Assembly: GCF_045679555.1 (NCBI RefSeq)
Contig: NC_092096.1
Span: 28,590,364 to 28,654,363, forward strand
Length of the DNA: 64,000 bases
Origin: Salvelinus alpinus
Taxonomy: Eukaryota; Chordata; Actinopteri; Salmoniformes; Salmonidae
Direction of reading: 5' to 3'
Numbering within the stretch: the stretch's first letter is position 1; every line of letters starts with the position of its first letter. Under the pieces are notes generated by a model that searched no databases, was not told the origin of the DNA, and saw nothing but the letters and a program-made list of their open reading frames with translations. Both the position numbers and the translations under genes were made by a program. Positions 62,900-64,000 of the stretch are shown piece after piece.

Positions 62900-63800
62900 A
62901 ATACTGCCTGTTGACCAAACTTTATTGCTTCACACAATATGTGAGCCTATCCATACAAACGTGGGTAGAAAAACGAACAAAAATCACTCTAAAAATTACA
63001 AAGTCTGACTGCTACCCATTTAATCTATGCCTGGTATGGACAGAGTAGGGGAAGACAGTCCATACACCTCAGATTGACATGATGTCTGGTCCAAGCTCAT
63101 ATTCCTGCTGTGGTAAGGTGTTCGGTGGAGTGGGTGCATCCTGTATAGAGACAGGTCACATCATCTGGTGGCTTTCCCATTCTCGTGGAGGTCCATTCTG
63201 TTAACAATAGGAAAAAAGTAAACTGATTATTTATCATAAGACCGTCTACTCCATAACAGGCACTGGACAATCAGATTTCAGTCAAGAAAACAAACTACAA
63301 CATCTCTATCAAACATTATAAACTGGGTGGTTCGAGACCTGAATACTGACTGGCTGACAGACGTGGTACATCAGACTGTATACCACAGGTATGACAAAAC
63401 ATGTATTTTTACTGCTCTAATTACTTTGGTAACCAGTTTATAATAGCAATAAGGCACCTCAGGGGTTTGTGGTATATGGCCAATATACCACAGCTAAGGG
63501 CCTGTATCCAGGCCCTTCGTGTTGCATTGTGCAGCCCTTAGCCATAGTATATTGGCCATATAACACACCTCCTTGGGCCTTATTGCTTAATTAGAACTAG
63601 GGGTTATAATACACTGTGATGTGGGGAATGGTTATATACAGTACATTATCACACACCCATTCTCATCTTTAAGGTGCTGGTATAACTCTGCCTTGTTGTT
63701 CACAGAGCTGATCCTTCCGGCAAACTCCTGGTGTTTCCTGGAGTTGGCCACAGTGATTCTGTTAGTCCACATGGTGAGCAGGGACACCGGACCTACATTG
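62900..63800 (-). CDS. 3' exons of an unidentified gene
   Basis: Not recognised. A probable exon at about 63672-63796 encodes VGPVSLLTMWTNRITVANSR then KHQEFAGRISSVNNKAELYQ, between an AG acceptor (63797-63798) and a GT donor. A second probable exon, from an acceptor near 63145 to a TGA near 63073, encodes TPPNTLPQQEYELGPDIMSI at its end. An AATAAA on the - strand (62921-62926) fits as a polyadenylation signal. The 5' part lies beyond the window. It is tail-to-tail with the dystroglycan-like gene. Exon limits are uncertain. Confidence 0.5.
63340..63597 (-). repeat. Palindromic MITE (family A), copy 2
   Basis: The same element as 15415-15672 in the opposite orientation: GGCTGACAGACGTGGTACAT, then TATAATAGCAATAAGGCACC, then a palindrome on GTGGTATATGGCCAATATAC. 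It lies in an intron of the unidentified - strand gene. Confidence 0.7.
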
Positions 63801-64000
63801 TAACCACAGGCCGAAAACACACACAGAGGCAGAAAAATCAATGAAAAGGAAAAATACATGTAATGGCACACCTTATCAATGTATTGTCTCTGAATAAAAA
63901 AGGTAATTAATGCAGTGATGAGACAAAAAACGAATAATAATAGAATACTACTCATTGCAATGACAACCATGAACTTGGCATTCAACAAATATACCAGTTC

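Overview
The window looks like a piece of a salmonid fish genome (Salmo, Oncorhynchus or Salvelinus type). Multi-exon vertebrate genes with GT-AG introns sit among repeats typical of salmonids: several Tc1/mariner families including a Sleeping Beauty-type element, tRNA- and 5S-derived SINEs, Rex/L2-like and L1-like LINEs, two hAT elements and a Ty3/Gypsy fossil. All names come from recognition by eye; no database search was possible.

Region 1 (1-24.6 kb, + strand) holds two tandem paralogues. Each encodes an N-terminal domain resembling that of the shelterin protein TIN2 (TINF2_N), a short acidic linker and a C-terminal array of about 12 C2H2 fingers. Copy 1 (<1-10438) lacks most of its first recognised exon because the window starts there. 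Copy 2 (15902-23697) is complete over the same exons. Their exons have the same phases and nearly the same lengths, and both keep an open frame. The transposons in their introns differ, so the copies can be read as filled and empty sites. Intron 3 of copy 1 holds a Gypsy element nested in a LINE. Intron 6 of copy 2 holds a Tc1 element inserted in the splice donor, itself carrying a second, intact Tc1 and a SINE. A hAT element with an 8-bp target duplication lies between the copies.

Region 2 (29.3-44.7 kb, - strand) is a third, more divergent member with 15 fingers and a longer acidic linker. Its first large intron is filled with a Sleeping Beauty-like Tc1, an L1-like LINE with a 14-bp target duplication and a ZMYM1-like hAT element. 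A Rex/L2-like LINE fills a later intron.

Region 3 (45.7-54 kb, - strand) has an intact eight-exon gene for a high-affinity choline transporter-like protein (SLC5A7-like, 561 residues). A decayed duplicate of its last exon lies downstream. About 3 kb of Tc1 sequence lies just upstream of its start codon, including an element whose two 580-bp arms are inverted copies of the same 5' end.

Region 4 (55-64 kb) contains a 5S rRNA-derived SINE, a hairpin element with 127-bp arms and a dystroglycan-like gene (+) with several frame breaks, including a TGA ahead of PPxY motifs. The end of an unidentified gene (-) follows. The genes form no common pathway. The theme is a small expanding family of TIN2-domain zinc-finger genes in transposon-rich DNA.
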